Of a DNA stretch of 41,368 nt, positions 15,054-23,136 are shown piece after piece. Where the stretch lies: IMG/VR virus record IMGVR_UViG_3300010150_002363, positions 1-41,368 of that record. One strand, given 5' to 3'. The position numbers and the translations under genes were made by a program. The notes beneath the pieces were generated by a model that was not told the origin of the DNA, ran no database searches, and worked only from the letters and a program-made list of their open reading frames with translations. The first letter of the stretch is position 1; every line of letters starts with the position of its first letter. The DNA is from a virus.

Positions 15054-16606
15054 TGTTTAATCCCGGTGAGGCTGAAACACGACCACTTGACCCTTCGGCT
15101 ATTGTCTACACTACTGCACAGAAAGTTGCAGATTTCCTTTCAATAGGCCCACAGGAAGCCGTTTTAGTCAGTGCTGACAGCACTACTACTGCCGTTTTCG
15201 TTACAGGTGCTGATTACAGAACTGTGGGTTTTTCAAAAGATGACACCATTCTCATTTACTCTGATGCTGACCCATTAGGAACAGAGCGAGTTATCACAAC
15301 AATTAGTAGTAGTGCTAATGGTGTTCAACTCAATTTCAGCGATGTTATCACTTCTGCTGATTATCAGGCTGCTGATAACACCTACGTTCAAAACACAGCA
15401 TCGTTTACCAACGGTAAAACTCGTGGTATGAAACGCTCAATTGTAGAGGCTCGTATCAAAGAAGCCCAAGACAAGATTGACAACATTACACACAACGCTT
15501 GGCGACCTTATCTCGTGAGTGCTGAATACATTAACTTCGACACATACAAACCATACCGACGACGATATTACACAGATTATGTTGGTACTGCTCCACTTTT
15601 GTTTAGAAATGTACAACAGATTCTTCGTCTTGAACTATGGCAAGGTGACGACTATCGAGAGATATGCAGCGCTGAGGCTCGTATTCATATTCCTGATGAC
15701 GTGAGAGCGCTCACAGGAGCAATCGTAGTATCAACAGGTAATGGCTCTGCTGCTGAATTAGAGATAGGAACAGGTAACACTCAATGGCGTGCCGATTTTG
15801 ACCCCGCTACAACAGCACAGAATCTTGCTGACCTTATCAATAAAGAAGACAGAGTAAGTAAAGCGGCAGTACCATTCGTACCATCGTACAAACTGGAAGG
15901 TTCTTCAAGCGACATCAATGTCGATAACGAGTTTCTCGCTACAGCAAACGCTGATTATGGGACTGGTATTATCAAACTTACCAGTATGCGTGCTGGTAAG
16001 GGGGGTGAGACGTGTTCTATTGTTACCACCGACAGTAACCTTTCAATTAAGCAAACCACTAATCACAAAGCAACCATCGTTGATGTTGTTGGTACTACAG
16101 TCAATGTAGACGACACAAGTTCTTTTGTTCACGCTGGTGTTTGCGTTAAGGGTGATACAGTGTTCCGTTATACTGGTAAAACAGCAACATCCTTTACAGG
16201 ATGTGTCCGTGTCACTGGTTCAGCATTAGGAGATATTAGCGGTGAGATTAGCCAAGATACCTTCAACATCGACCTACAAGGTGGTTCGAGTAGTGGTGAC
16301 GTAGGGCGACTACGAGACTGGTGGGCTGATTACGAAATGGGTATTATTTACTTTAACAACTCCTATCCTTTCTTTGAATGGAATGCGATTAAGTGCTCTT
16401 ACATCTACGGTGAGCGTTATCTTGAGAAGGCTATAGAAGAGGCTGCTACAAAGATGGTGGCTTGTGATGTTTTGATGTCAGATGACCGAAGCGTTTTGAT
16501 TCCTGAAGGGACACAGAATGTTGATTTAACTTCTAAGATTCAGTTACTAAAGGCTGAAGTCGATGCTATTTTGGCACGCTACGTTGAGATTACCGTATTT
16601 GAGTGA
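15044..16606 (+). CDS. Head-tail connector (adaptor-like) with large insert
   Basis: 520 residues. The ends fit gp6-like adaptor proteins: an N-terminal helix TAQKVADFLSI, a long helix RSIVEARIKEAQDKIDNIT followed by WRPYLVSAEYIN, a strand pair around LLFRNVQQILRLELWQG, and a C-terminal block GIIYFNNSYPFFEWNAIKCSYIYG leading to the helix EKAIEEAATKMVACDVLMSDD. This pattern of a strand, then VxVxYxYG, then a helical bundle is typical of connectors that bind the portal underside. Residues about 50-115 and 240-410 are extra β-rich inserts; ordinary adaptors are only about 100-200 residues. GGGGGAT precedes the ATG at 15044. Confidence 0.6.
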   Translation: MPIVFNPGEAETRPLDPSAIVYTTAQKVADFLSIGPQEAVLVSADSTTTAVFVTGADYRTVGFSKDDTILIYSDADPLGTERVITTISSSANGVQLNFSDVITSADYQAADNTYVQNTASFTNGKTRGMKRSIVEARIKEAQDKIDNITHNAWRPYLVSAEYINFDTYKPYRRRYYTDYVGTAPLLFRNVQQILRLELWQGDDYREICSAEARIHIPDDVRALTGAIVVSTGNGSAAELEIGTGNTQWRADFDPATTAQNLADLINKEDRVSKAAVPFVPSYKLEGSSSDINVDNEFLATANADYGTGIIKLTSMRAGKGGETCSIVTTDSNLSIKQTTNHKATIVDVVGTTVNVDDTSSFVHAGVCVKGDTVFRYTGKTATSFTGCVRVTGSALGDISGEISQDTFNIDLQGGSSSGDVGRLRDWWADYEMGIIYFNNSYPFFEWNAIKCSYIYGERYLEKAIEEAATKMVACDVLMSDDRSVLIPEGTQNVDLTSKIQLLKAEVDAILARYVEITVFE

Positions 16607-16611
16607 TAAAC

Positions 16612-16944
16612 ATGTCAAGAGAGCAAAAGGAATTTTTGGCTACGCTAACGGAAGAGATGTCCGATGCAAAGTATCAGAAAGAGTTGCGTGCTCTCATTAC
16701 TCAACGACCTCAAGTATACAGAGAAAAAGTTGAGGCTCAGGAATTAGGTATGAGTAGTATTAGAAAAACTGATGATGGTTACAAGAAAGGTAGCCAACCA
16801 GCCCCTCAAAATGAAGTCGATGCTGCTTTAGAAAGGGCTGACAAGCGTATGCTTCGTGAGTCACCAATGTTGATTGAGCAAAAGTTAGTGTTCAAAGGTG
16901 GTCTGTTACTACCTGACGAAATAGCATACAAGAAGGAGAAGTGA
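16612..16944 (+). CDS. Small neck-region protein of unknown function
   Basis: 110 residues from the ATG at 16612; a GTG at 16603 overlapping the previous stop is an alternative start giving 113 residues. The sequence is helical and highly charged (SREQKEFLATLTEEMSDAKYQKELRALI; AALERADKRMLRESPMLIEQ) and ends in a short strand and a Lys-rich tail. No family is recognised. It sits between the connector and a tail-terminator-like gene, so a role in neck assembly is plausible. Confidence 0.6.
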   Translation: MSREQKEFLATLTEEMSDAKYQKELRALITQRPQVYREKVEAQELGMSSIRKTDDGYKKGSQPAPQNEVDAALERADKRMLRESPMLIEQKLVFKGGLLLPDEIAYKKEK

Positions 16945-16948
16945 TAAC

Positions 16949-17395
16949 ATGGTTGCTACATTTACTGAATCTCTTGATATGGTTATCTCTACATTAGAAG
17001 ACTGGAATCGTGCGAACACTGGTAACATCAAACCAGTCATCGCTGACATAGCGACAGTCGGTGCTGAAAGAGGTAAAAGAATTGATTTATCCCGCCACGA
17101 TTACATCTTATGTTATGAGACGGCTCACAATGAAGAAGCCCCCGAATTACTCTATGATTTTGTCACAACTCGTCTAAACATCACGGTAGATGCTCGTACA
17201 GCAAGAGGGCGTAAGCATCTACAATTGATGGAGAACGAAGTACGAAGATTGATTCACGCAGTAAGAAAAGGAGACGGTGTAAACTTTGACCGCATGGTTT
17301 ACAAGACCCGAACCGACTTGTCTGATAGGTCAAAGGTTTTATTTCGGATGACCTTTCAGATAGAAGTAGTTATCTTTGCGGAGTTAGTGCCTTGA
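16949..17395 (+). CDS. Probable tail terminator or neck protein
   Basis: 148 residues. It begins with a helix ESLDMVISTLEDW, followed by strands around KPVIADIATVGAERGKRIDLSRHDYILCYET, a central strand DFVTTRLNITVDART, a long helix RGRKHLQLMENEVRRLIHAVRKG, and a closing strand pair KVLFRMTFQIEVVIFAEL. This α/β layout and length resemble tail terminator proteins that cap the tube at the head end, and the gene lies directly before the tail tube as those genes do. The match is by fold pattern and context, not by a diagnostic motif. AAGGAG precedes the ATG. Confidence 0.5.
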   Translation: MVATFTESLDMVISTLEDWNRANTGNIKPVIADIATVGAERGKRIDLSRHDYILCYETAHNEEAPELLYDFVTTRLNITVDARTARGRKHLQLMENEVRRLIHAVRKGDGVNFDRMVYKTRTDLSDRSKVLFRMTFQIEVVIFAELVP

Positions 17396-17406
17396 GTTGA
17401 GCCGAC

Positions 17407-19425
17407 ATGCCATCTACAGTATACAAAGGAGATTTAACCGAAATTTCATTCGGTCATGAGACAGCGTTAGAATTGAAACATGGTGGCTTTGGCTCATCGT
17501 TTTTGTTCAAGCATGTATCTACGGACAGCAACTCAAACACCAGCGTCATTGGTTTTGAGGGCGGTGGCGCTTCTTTACCTTGTACTGGGGGGCTTTTGAA
17601 ATACCCAGTCGGTATGCTCGTTGGGTGCAAGATTTCAATTGTCGGTATTACAAACTTTACACTCGATGATTCTCACAATACTGGGCGCACTTATACTGTC
17701 TTAGAACACAAGAATCACAACACCAATAAAACTCAACTGACTGTTACCCCTGCTTTGAAAACAGGCACGAGTGTTGATTCAGGCACAAATGATGTGCTTA
17801 TCATCAATTCTTTTGGTACACCAACTTTTGATGCAAACATGGCTGGGTGGAACATCACGGCAGCCTCCAGCAGCGAGCGTGTGCTTACTGACCAATTCCT
17901 CGGTCTTGCCGCTGCTGTAACCCTACCTGAAACTAAGGTAGACCTCAAGCGATACCACATTGTTGGTCTTGGTCGTGACACGGCTATACAAGTGCCGGGT
18001 CGTTTCTTGAACGAAGGTGGGTCATTTGAAGTCAATCTACACAATCCACGATGGTTGTATTACTGCTTGGGCATGGAGTCTATATCTTACATGGCAAACG
18101 GCGCTGCTGCAAATCTGTATGACTCACTTATGAGTGCTACTCGCACTCTAAACGGTGCTGTCGAAAAAGGACAGTCTCTCATTACAGTAGACGGAGCACT
18201 TGAGTTTACCGATGCGGCAAATCCTCTTGGTGCTGCTGATAGTGCTGCCGCTGGTGATTACATTCTCATTAGAGACACAACAGTAGAGGACATCATAACG
18301 CACCGTGAAGGTACAACAGCAACTGGTGCTGCGTTTGGAGCAGTGAACATTGAAGGCGATGACTTCTTTGATACAACTCAAAAGAATGAGATTCGTAGAA
18401 TCGCTGCTATTGATGGTAACACTATCTTCCTTGATGATGGTCTTTGTTACAGCCACGCTGATAGTTGTCAAGTGCGTATCATTCGCTTTCAAGGAGACGG
18501 CGGAGGAGCAACCAACACAGGTAGTCCTCATCGTGAATCAACAGGGGCTATTACATTCCCAATCAGTCGTTTGCTTTACTCCCGTGACTCTGTGCCATCG
18601 TTTGCTATGGAAGTTAGTATTCGTCGTAGCGACGTTGAAGGCGCTGATGCTGATGTTACAGACGGTGGAGCAACAGACCCTAAGCAACTCACTCGTGTGT
18701 TCAAGGGATGCAAGGTCAAGGACTTCTCTATGACTGCTGATACTGACGCTGCTCTACGATTGAGCGTGAACTTTGACTCTTCTCTTTGCTACACCGATAC
18801 TGGTCGTCTTGAAACCAGCGGTTCAGCCACTGATTTTTCAAGTGGAACAAAGGGTGACCGATACAAGACACATCGCATGTTTGAAGAAACAGCGAGCACA
18901 CTTGCTAAGCGAAAAGAGGCTGGTATTGAAAAAGGCACACAGAAGCCTTTCATGTTTTACAACGGAACAGTCGTTATCGCTGGAGTAAACGTCGCTCAAG
19001 TTGTTTCGTTTACCATCACTGGTAACACTGGTGTGCAACAATTCTACACCATCAATGGCGCTGCTACAAGCGACAGTGTTACTGACCAAATCCCATTCGG
19101 TGGCTCTCGTAACGCTTCTCTCGCTGTAGAAGGTAAGACTGAATATAGCATGGACTGTGAGATTATAGTTGAAGACCCTGTGATGTATCACAAAGTCCGA
19201 CGTGCTATAGACCACCCATCACAAGATGGAAACCTCATTCGTTTGTCTTTCACAAAGCCCGGTTCAGCCTCGACTCGTGAGCAAATTGACATCATACTGG
19301 ATGACTTCTACATCGTAGAAGCACCACTTCCAATTCCTGAAGATAAGGGTGTTATTAAATCAGCCCTGAAGATTCTACCAAAGGCTTTGCGTGTCGTTTC
19401 ACGAGACAGCATACTACACTCTTGA
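17407..19425 (+). CDS. Major tail tube protein, extended
   Basis: 672 residues, longer than most tube proteins (about 150-350). The C-terminal half has typical tube features: TKGDRYKTHRMFEETAS, PFMFYNGTVVIAGVNVAQVVSFTITGNTGVQQFY, a long β-hairpin-like segment, and the closing block LIRLSFTKPGS then REQIDIILDDFYIVEAPLPIPEDKG. The N-terminal half contains a β-rich insertion (VGMLVGCKISIVGITNF) and segments VDLKRYHIVGLGRDTAIQVPG and NEGGSFEVNLHNPRWLYYCLG that look like tube-domain strands, so the protein may carry domains displayed on the tube. It forms the DNA-conducting tube. Its position before the chaperones and tape measure agrees. No strong Shine-Dalgarno precedes the ATG (only TTGAG). Confidence 0.78.
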   Translation: MPSTVYKGDLTEISFGHETALELKHGGFGSSFLFKHVSTDSNSNTSVIGFEGGGASLPCTGGLLKYPVGMLVGCKISIVGITNFTLDDSHNTGRTYTVLEHKNHNTNKTQLTVTPALKTGTSVDSGTNDVLIINSFGTPTFDANMAGWNITAASSSERVLTDQFLGLAAAVTLPETKVDLKRYHIVGLGRDTAIQVPGRFLNEGGSFEVNLHNPRWLYYCLGMESISYMANGAAANLYDSLMSATRTLNGAVEKGQSLITVDGALEFTDAANPLGAADSAAAGDYILIRDTTVEDIITHREGTTATGAAFGAVNIEGDDFFDTTQKNEIRRIAAIDGNTIFLDDGLCYSHADSCQVRIIRFQGDGGGATNTGSPHRESTGAITFPISRLLYSRDSVPSFAMEVSIRRSDVEGADADVTDGGATDPKQLTRVFKGCKVKDFSMTADTDAALRLSVNFDSSLCYTDTGRLETSGSATDFSSGTKGDRYKTHRMFEETASTLAKRKEAGIEKGTQKPFMFYNGTVVIAGVNVAQVVSFTITGNTGVQQFYTINGAATSDSVTDQIPFGGSRNASLAVEGKTEYSMDCEIIVEDPVMYHKVRRAIDHPSQDGNLIRLSFTKPGSASTREQIDIILDDFYIVEAPLPIPEDKGVIKSALKILPKALRVVSRDSILHS

Positions 19426-19436
19426 GGTGACCTAAC

Positions 19437-19958
19437 ATGATAACACCAGCACTACGAGCAAAAAACTACGCTAAACTTTCTCATGAAGAGTACGCTCTTT
19501 GGTATGCTTCTCAAATTGGTGTAACCGAAGGTGACATTATCGCCGCTGGTAAAAAACGCTCACTGGGGCTCATTGAAGAGGCTGTTACTGCACTTTTGCC
19601 TATAGTGGTCAAAGAAGAGGTTGCTGATGAGGTAACAGAAACAGTATATGAAGCAACATCAAACTTGGCTACTCCTGAAGATATTGGTGACAGTGAAGAT
19701 TTTCCAACAGAACTTACCTATGACGCTATGACCGTCAAAGAATTAAAGGCACTTTGTAAAGAGCGTGGGCTACCAGCCTACGGTACAAAGGCAGAACTCG
19801 CATTACGCTTGAAACGTGATGACGAGGGTATATCCGAGTCCACGACTGAGACTGAAGCCCCCGAAGAATCGGCTGCTGAAGTAGAGTCGGACACCCCCGT
19901 TGAAGAGACGGCTGTGACCACAGGTGAGACTAATGACCAAAACGATAGTAGCGAATAA
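19437..19958 (+). CDS. SAP-domain protein with acidic tail
   Basis: 173 residues. The N-terminal helices (KLSHEEYALWYASQIGVTEGDIIAAGKKRSL) resemble a short helical domain. Residues about 96-126 (MTVKELKALCKERGLPAYGTKAELALRLK) are a clear SAP domain, a DNA- or protein-binding helix pair. The last 45 residues are Glu/Thr/Ser-rich and disordered. TGAGGTGA at 19423-19430 supports the start. SAP-like motifs occur in some tail or head accessory proteins, but the role here is unknown. The 3' end overlaps the next gene by 26 bases, so expression of the two is probably linked. Confidence 0.75.
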   Translation: MITPALRAKNYAKLSHEEYALWYASQIGVTEGDIIAAGKKRSLGLIEEAVTALLPIVVKEEVADEVTETVYEATSNLATPEDIGDSEDFPTELTYDAMTVKELKALCKERGLPAYGTKAELALRLKRDDEGISESTTETEAPEESAAEVESDTPVEETAVTTGETNDQNDSSE

Positions 19959-20310
19959 GAATTTTTTAATGAGAAGGCACGACGAACAAAAACACGAAAT
20001 CAGCGTAGACCCTGATGACCCTAATGTCATCATGGAAGTTTGGTTGCGTGATGTTTCTTTCTTTGATATTCAAAAAGCCGCACAAGAAATGTTTAACATT
20101 GACAAAAATGGTCAAATGTCTCTTAACCTTGAGGGGTATTACAAATATGCTTTTTCACACTGGGTCGTGCGAACTAATCCAGTTATGTCAAATGATGACT
20201 TGATGAAACTCAAAGGCCACATTGGTGAACAAATCTCTGCATTATTGCCGAGTCCTAACGAACTTGGAGAGATGATGTCAGGGGGGTTTACCAAAGGCGG
20301 GAACAAGTGA
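19933..20310 (+). CDS. Tail assembly chaperone-like protein (first of pair)
   Basis: 125 residues from the ATG at 19933, preceded by AGGTGAG at 19922-19928 inside the end of the upstream gene; a GTG at 19924 is a weaker option. The sequence (NFLMRRHDEQKHEISVDPDDPNVIMEVWLRDVSFFDIQKAAQEMF) is like the small proteins located between tail tube and tape measure genes, which coat the tape measure during tail assembly. It ends LGEMMSGGFTKGGNK and overlaps the next gene as GTGA. In many siphoviruses the two chaperone products are joined by a programmed frameshift. Confidence 0.62.
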   Translation: MTKTIVANKNFLMRRHDEQKHEISVDPDDPNVIMEVWLRDVSFFDIQKAAQEMFNIDKNGQMSLNLEGYYKYAFSHWVVRTNPVMSNDDLMKLKGHIGEQISALLPSPNELGEMMSGGFTKGGNK

Positions 20311-20585
20311 TTGAAGATTTTCTTCATCGCAAAAAAATAGAAAGCCCTGCCGATTTAGAACTCTCACTTGAAATGCAAGCCTATATTGTAGCAAAACATT
20401 ATTCAGTTTCGATTAAAGAGGTACAAGAAATGAGTCCACAACAATTCTATCAGTCTTTTACATGGGCTATGGTTGGTCGTAGACAAGAAGAAAAAGCCCA
20501 CAAGCGGGACAAACAATCTGCAAAGAGTGGTGGTCGAGAAACAGTATCTCTTGACTATGACTTCCTCAACAGGGAGGACTTCTGA
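20307..20585 (+). CDS. Tail assembly chaperone-like protein (second of pair)
   Basis: 92 residues; the GTG start overlaps the previous stop (GTGA). Helical: SPADLELSLEMQAYIVAKHYSVSIKEVQEMSPQQFYQSFTWAMVGRR, then a Lys/Arg-rich segment and SLDYDFLNREDF. The size, the helical content with a 'qmspqqf' turn, and the position immediately before the tape measure fit the gpT-like half of the chaperone pair. It lies in the -1 frame relative to its partner, as expected for gpG/gpGT systems, but no canonical slippery heptamer is visible at the junction, so reinitiation at GTGA is the simpler reading. Its last base is the first base of the tape-measure ATG. Confidence 0.6.
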   Translation: MIEDFLHRKKIESPADLELSLEMQAYIVAKHYSVSIKEVQEMSPQQFYQSFTWAMVGRRQEEKAHKRDKQSAKSGGRETVSLDYDFLNREDF

Positions 20586-21901
20586 TGGTAGCACTGGCTG
20601 GCTTAACCGTTGCTCTCAGTGGGTTGTCAAGCGGAGCAGGTGCGATTGCGAATATCTTTGGTACTCTTGCTGGTATTTTCGGCACTGCTATATCAGCAGT
20701 TACTGGTGCTTTTGGTGCTGCTATAGCGTTTATTAAGGAAAAGTTTCAGGTGATAAAGGACTGGTTTGATGAAAATATCATGCCAATTTTTGATATGCTG
20801 TGGGAGGTAGCAGGGCCAGTCATACAGGCAATTGCTGATTTTGTTATAGACACTCTTGGAGTTGCATTTGAAACTTTGAAAGTAGCATGGGATGTCTTTT
20901 TACTCGGTATGCAAGTATTATGGGATGAAGTAATCACACCATTATGGAACAGTGTCGGCCCAGTTATGGAGGCTGGTATGACTGTCTTAGGTGTGCTTTG
21001 GGATAACTTTGCTACTGGAATGAAGTTGTTGTGGGATAATTTAATTGTCCCTCTTTGGGATGCAGTTGGTAATCCTATACAGACTGGTATTGCTCTCATA
21101 AAGACGCTGTGGAAAGGGTTGACAATTTACTTTAAAACAGCGTGGGACTTAGTAGTTATGCCACTTTTCAAAATGTTCAAAAAAATAGCGTTACCTATTT
21201 TAGAACTCATAGGAACAACATTCGGTATTATCATAGATGGTATGGCGTGGGTATGGGATAATATCCTGTCACCTATCCTAACGCCTATTTTTGAGCCACT
21301 TTTCGATACCTTTACTTTCTTAGCAGATAATTGGGATTTGATAATGTCTACAATGGTTTCAGCCTACAACAATTATCTAAAACCACTTTTTAGTGCATGG
21401 TCGTCGGTTATGAATGTCATTCTCACACCTCTTAAAATGGCTTGGGATGCTATTTCCGATGGTATTTCTTGGGCTTGGGAAAATGTCATATCTCCTGTTT
21501 TTGATGCACTTTCAGCCGCTGTTGAATGGGTGGCTGATTTACTTGAGCCAGTTTTAGATGCTATAGATTCTATAGGAGATTTCATTGGAGGAGGAATTGA
21601 TGCAGTAGGAGGAATGCTTGGATTCGCTGAAGGTGGTATAGCATCCGGGCCTTCCAGTGGTTATCCTGTAACTCTTCACGGCACTGAGGCTGTAGTGCCT
21701 TTACCTAATGGTCGTTCTATTCCTGTTGAAATGACAGGCGGCGGCGGTGGCGGTGGCGGTAACACCTTCAACATCAGCATCAATGCTTCAGGAATGACAG
21801 ACAGAACAAATAAGCGTGAGTTCGCAAGACAGTTAAGCAATACTATTCAACAAGAAATTTCTCGTGCAAGCGGTGGTTCAACAATGAGGTCAGGAAGATG
21901 A
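20585..21901 (+). CDS. Tape measure protein, short
   Basis: 438 residues. The N-terminus is a Gly/Ala-rich hydrophobic helix (LSGLSSGAGAIANIFGTLAGIFG). Residues 55-340 are repeated amphipathic helices with Trp-Asp and Pro-Leu-Trp landmarks (LLWDNLIVPLWDAVG, MAWVWDNILSPIL). The C-terminus carries the classic tape-measure ending FAEGGIASGPSSGYPVTLHGTEAVVPLPNG, then a glycine run and NTFNISINASG. The protein sets tail length and may enter the host envelope during infection. Using the usual 0.15 nm per residue, the tail would be only about 60 nm (a rough estimate). The ATG overlaps the preceding stop, and the 3' end overlaps the next gene as ATGA. Confidence 0.82.
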   Translation: MVALAGLTVALSGLSSGAGAIANIFGTLAGIFGTAISAVTGAFGAAIAFIKEKFQVIKDWFDENIMPIFDMLWEVAGPVIQAIADFVIDTLGVAFETLKVAWDVFLLGMQVLWDEVITPLWNSVGPVMEAGMTVLGVLWDNFATGMKLLWDNLIVPLWDAVGNPIQTGIALIKTLWKGLTIYFKTAWDLVVMPLFKMFKKIALPILELIGTTFGIIIDGMAWVWDNILSPILTPIFEPLFDTFTFLADNWDLIMSTMVSAYNNYLKPLFSAWSSVMNVILTPLKMAWDAISDGISWAWENVISPVFDALSAAVEWVADLLEPVLDAIDSIGDFIGGGIDAVGGMLGFAEGGIASGPSSGYPVTLHGTEAVVPLPNGRSIPVEMTGGGGGGGGNTFNISINASGMTDRTNKREFARQLSNTIQQEISRASGGSTMRSGR

Positions 21902-23127
21902 GCGACGGCTACGGCACACCAATTCGCCTTCACTTCGATGCTGGTCTACTGGATGGCGTTCCTTTCATTGGTGGAGGTAATGGAGCCTTTCCTCCTATGG
22001 AACTTCAGGCTCTTTCTATTGCTCTCAGTGTAGAGCGAAAAGTAGGTGGTATGCCTATTCCTCTTTTCGGAGGAAAGCGCATAGGTATTGACTTGAATAT
22101 GGTCAATTCTACTATTGTTATTGAAGGTATCTTTACTGACGACGATGTAAACCGACGCTCATCGGCTGCTACAGCCGCTACTGCTGTCATTGACTTTGCT
22201 GTAAATCAGGCTGAAAATAACACAGTAGGACAATTTAATCAAGTAGCAGACCGAGTTTTTTACGATAATCTTCGTGAATTAACTTTGACGGAACAAGACG
22301 GAACAGTGTTGGAGATTTTCTTTATAGCAGGTAGTGGTGATTTTTCTAATCCCGGTGTATCAAATGTCTCATCAAGCGATTCTGACCCCGGCCCTTCAGG
22401 GACAAAAATTTACACACACACTACACTCACCCCTCCAGCAGTCATAGCCCAGTCAATCATCACAGCATTGGGCGGTAGCCATCTTAATTCAACAATCAAT
22501 GGTTCTGTATCGACATCTGAATTCGCACCTGCTGCTGGTAGTTCAAAACTTACGCTTACGCAAGGCACAACAGGGAGTATGCCTACTTCCGCTTCTATAG
22601 AATTTAGGGCTGGTGGCGACTACGCTCCATATCACAGAGTATTCAGTGGAGGCACGAGTGCTACAGATTTGAATAACAAATCTGCTGGTGATAAAGTGCA
22701 AGACTTGTATGGTATTTTACATAACACAGATAGAGGTACTGCCGCTTTACTTGCTGGTATAGCAGTAGGTGTAGCCACAGGTGGTACTGCTCTTATCGCC
22801 GCTGGTGCTATAGCGGCTACAGGCACTCAGGCTTTTTTCAACGGAGACTATCCTATTGGTTTACAGATACCTTACAACTCAATGATTACCGCTGAAAATG
22901 GTAAAAAATACAGCGTGCGTAACTTTTTGATTCGCACTGGTATTTTCAAATCAACAGGGGATAAAGTATCTGATAACAATAGAGGTAGTGCTAATCAAGA
23001 GTTTAGCACTACTGACGATGCTACTGGTATTCAAGGCACGATACAGAAGTTAGATGTAGGCTACAGCGCTGGGGAGCAGCATTACACATATCAAATGGTC
23101 TTTGCACCAATTGACATGATTATTTGA
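21898..23127 (+). CDS. Distal tail / baseplate protein
   Basis: 409 residues. It begins with an extended β segment (IRLHFDAGLLDGVPFIGG, LQALSIALSVERKVGGMPIPLFGG, IGIDLNMVNSTIVIEGIFTDDD) and ends with strands resembling those of distal tail proteins (GIQGTIQKLDVGYSAGEQHYTYQMVFAPIDMI). The central part has a β insert (150-235) and, at about 280-310, a Gly/Ala-rich hydrophobic stretch (LLAGIAVGVATGGTALIAAGAIAATG) that could be a membrane-active helix. Being encoded directly after the tape measure is the usual place for the distal tail protein that connects tube and fibre. ATGA overlap; GAGGTCAGGA precedes the ATG. Confidence 0.6.
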   Translation: MSDGYGTPIRLHFDAGLLDGVPFIGGGNGAFPPMELQALSIALSVERKVGGMPIPLFGGKRIGIDLNMVNSTIVIEGIFTDDDVNRRSSAATAATAVIDFAVNQAENNTVGQFNQVADRVFYDNLRELTLTEQDGTVLEIFFIAGSGDFSNPGVSNVSSSDSDPGPSGTKIYTHTTLTPPAVIAQSIITALGGSHLNSTINGSVSTSEFAPAAGSSKLTLTQGTTGSMPTSASIEFRAGGDYAPYHRVFSGGTSATDLNNKSAGDKVQDLYGILHNTDRGTAALLAGIAVGVATGGTALIAAGAIAATGTQAFFNGDYPIGLQIPYNSMITAENGKKYSVRNFLIRTGIFKSTGDKVSDNNRGSANQEFSTTDDATGIQGTIQKLDVGYSAGEQHYTYQMVFAPIDMII

Positions 23128-23132
23128 GGTGA
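23125..23132 (+). promoter_or_regulatory. Stop-embedded Shine-Dalgarno TGAGGTGA
   Basis: TGA at 23125-23127 ends the upstream gene, and GAGGTGA is the ribosome site for the giant gene four bases downstream. Exact copies occur at 4339, 13735, 14441 and 19423; in the last three the TGA is again a stop codon. It matches the complement of the usual 16S rRNA 3' end. Confidence 0.75.
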
Positions 23133-23136
23133 CGAT

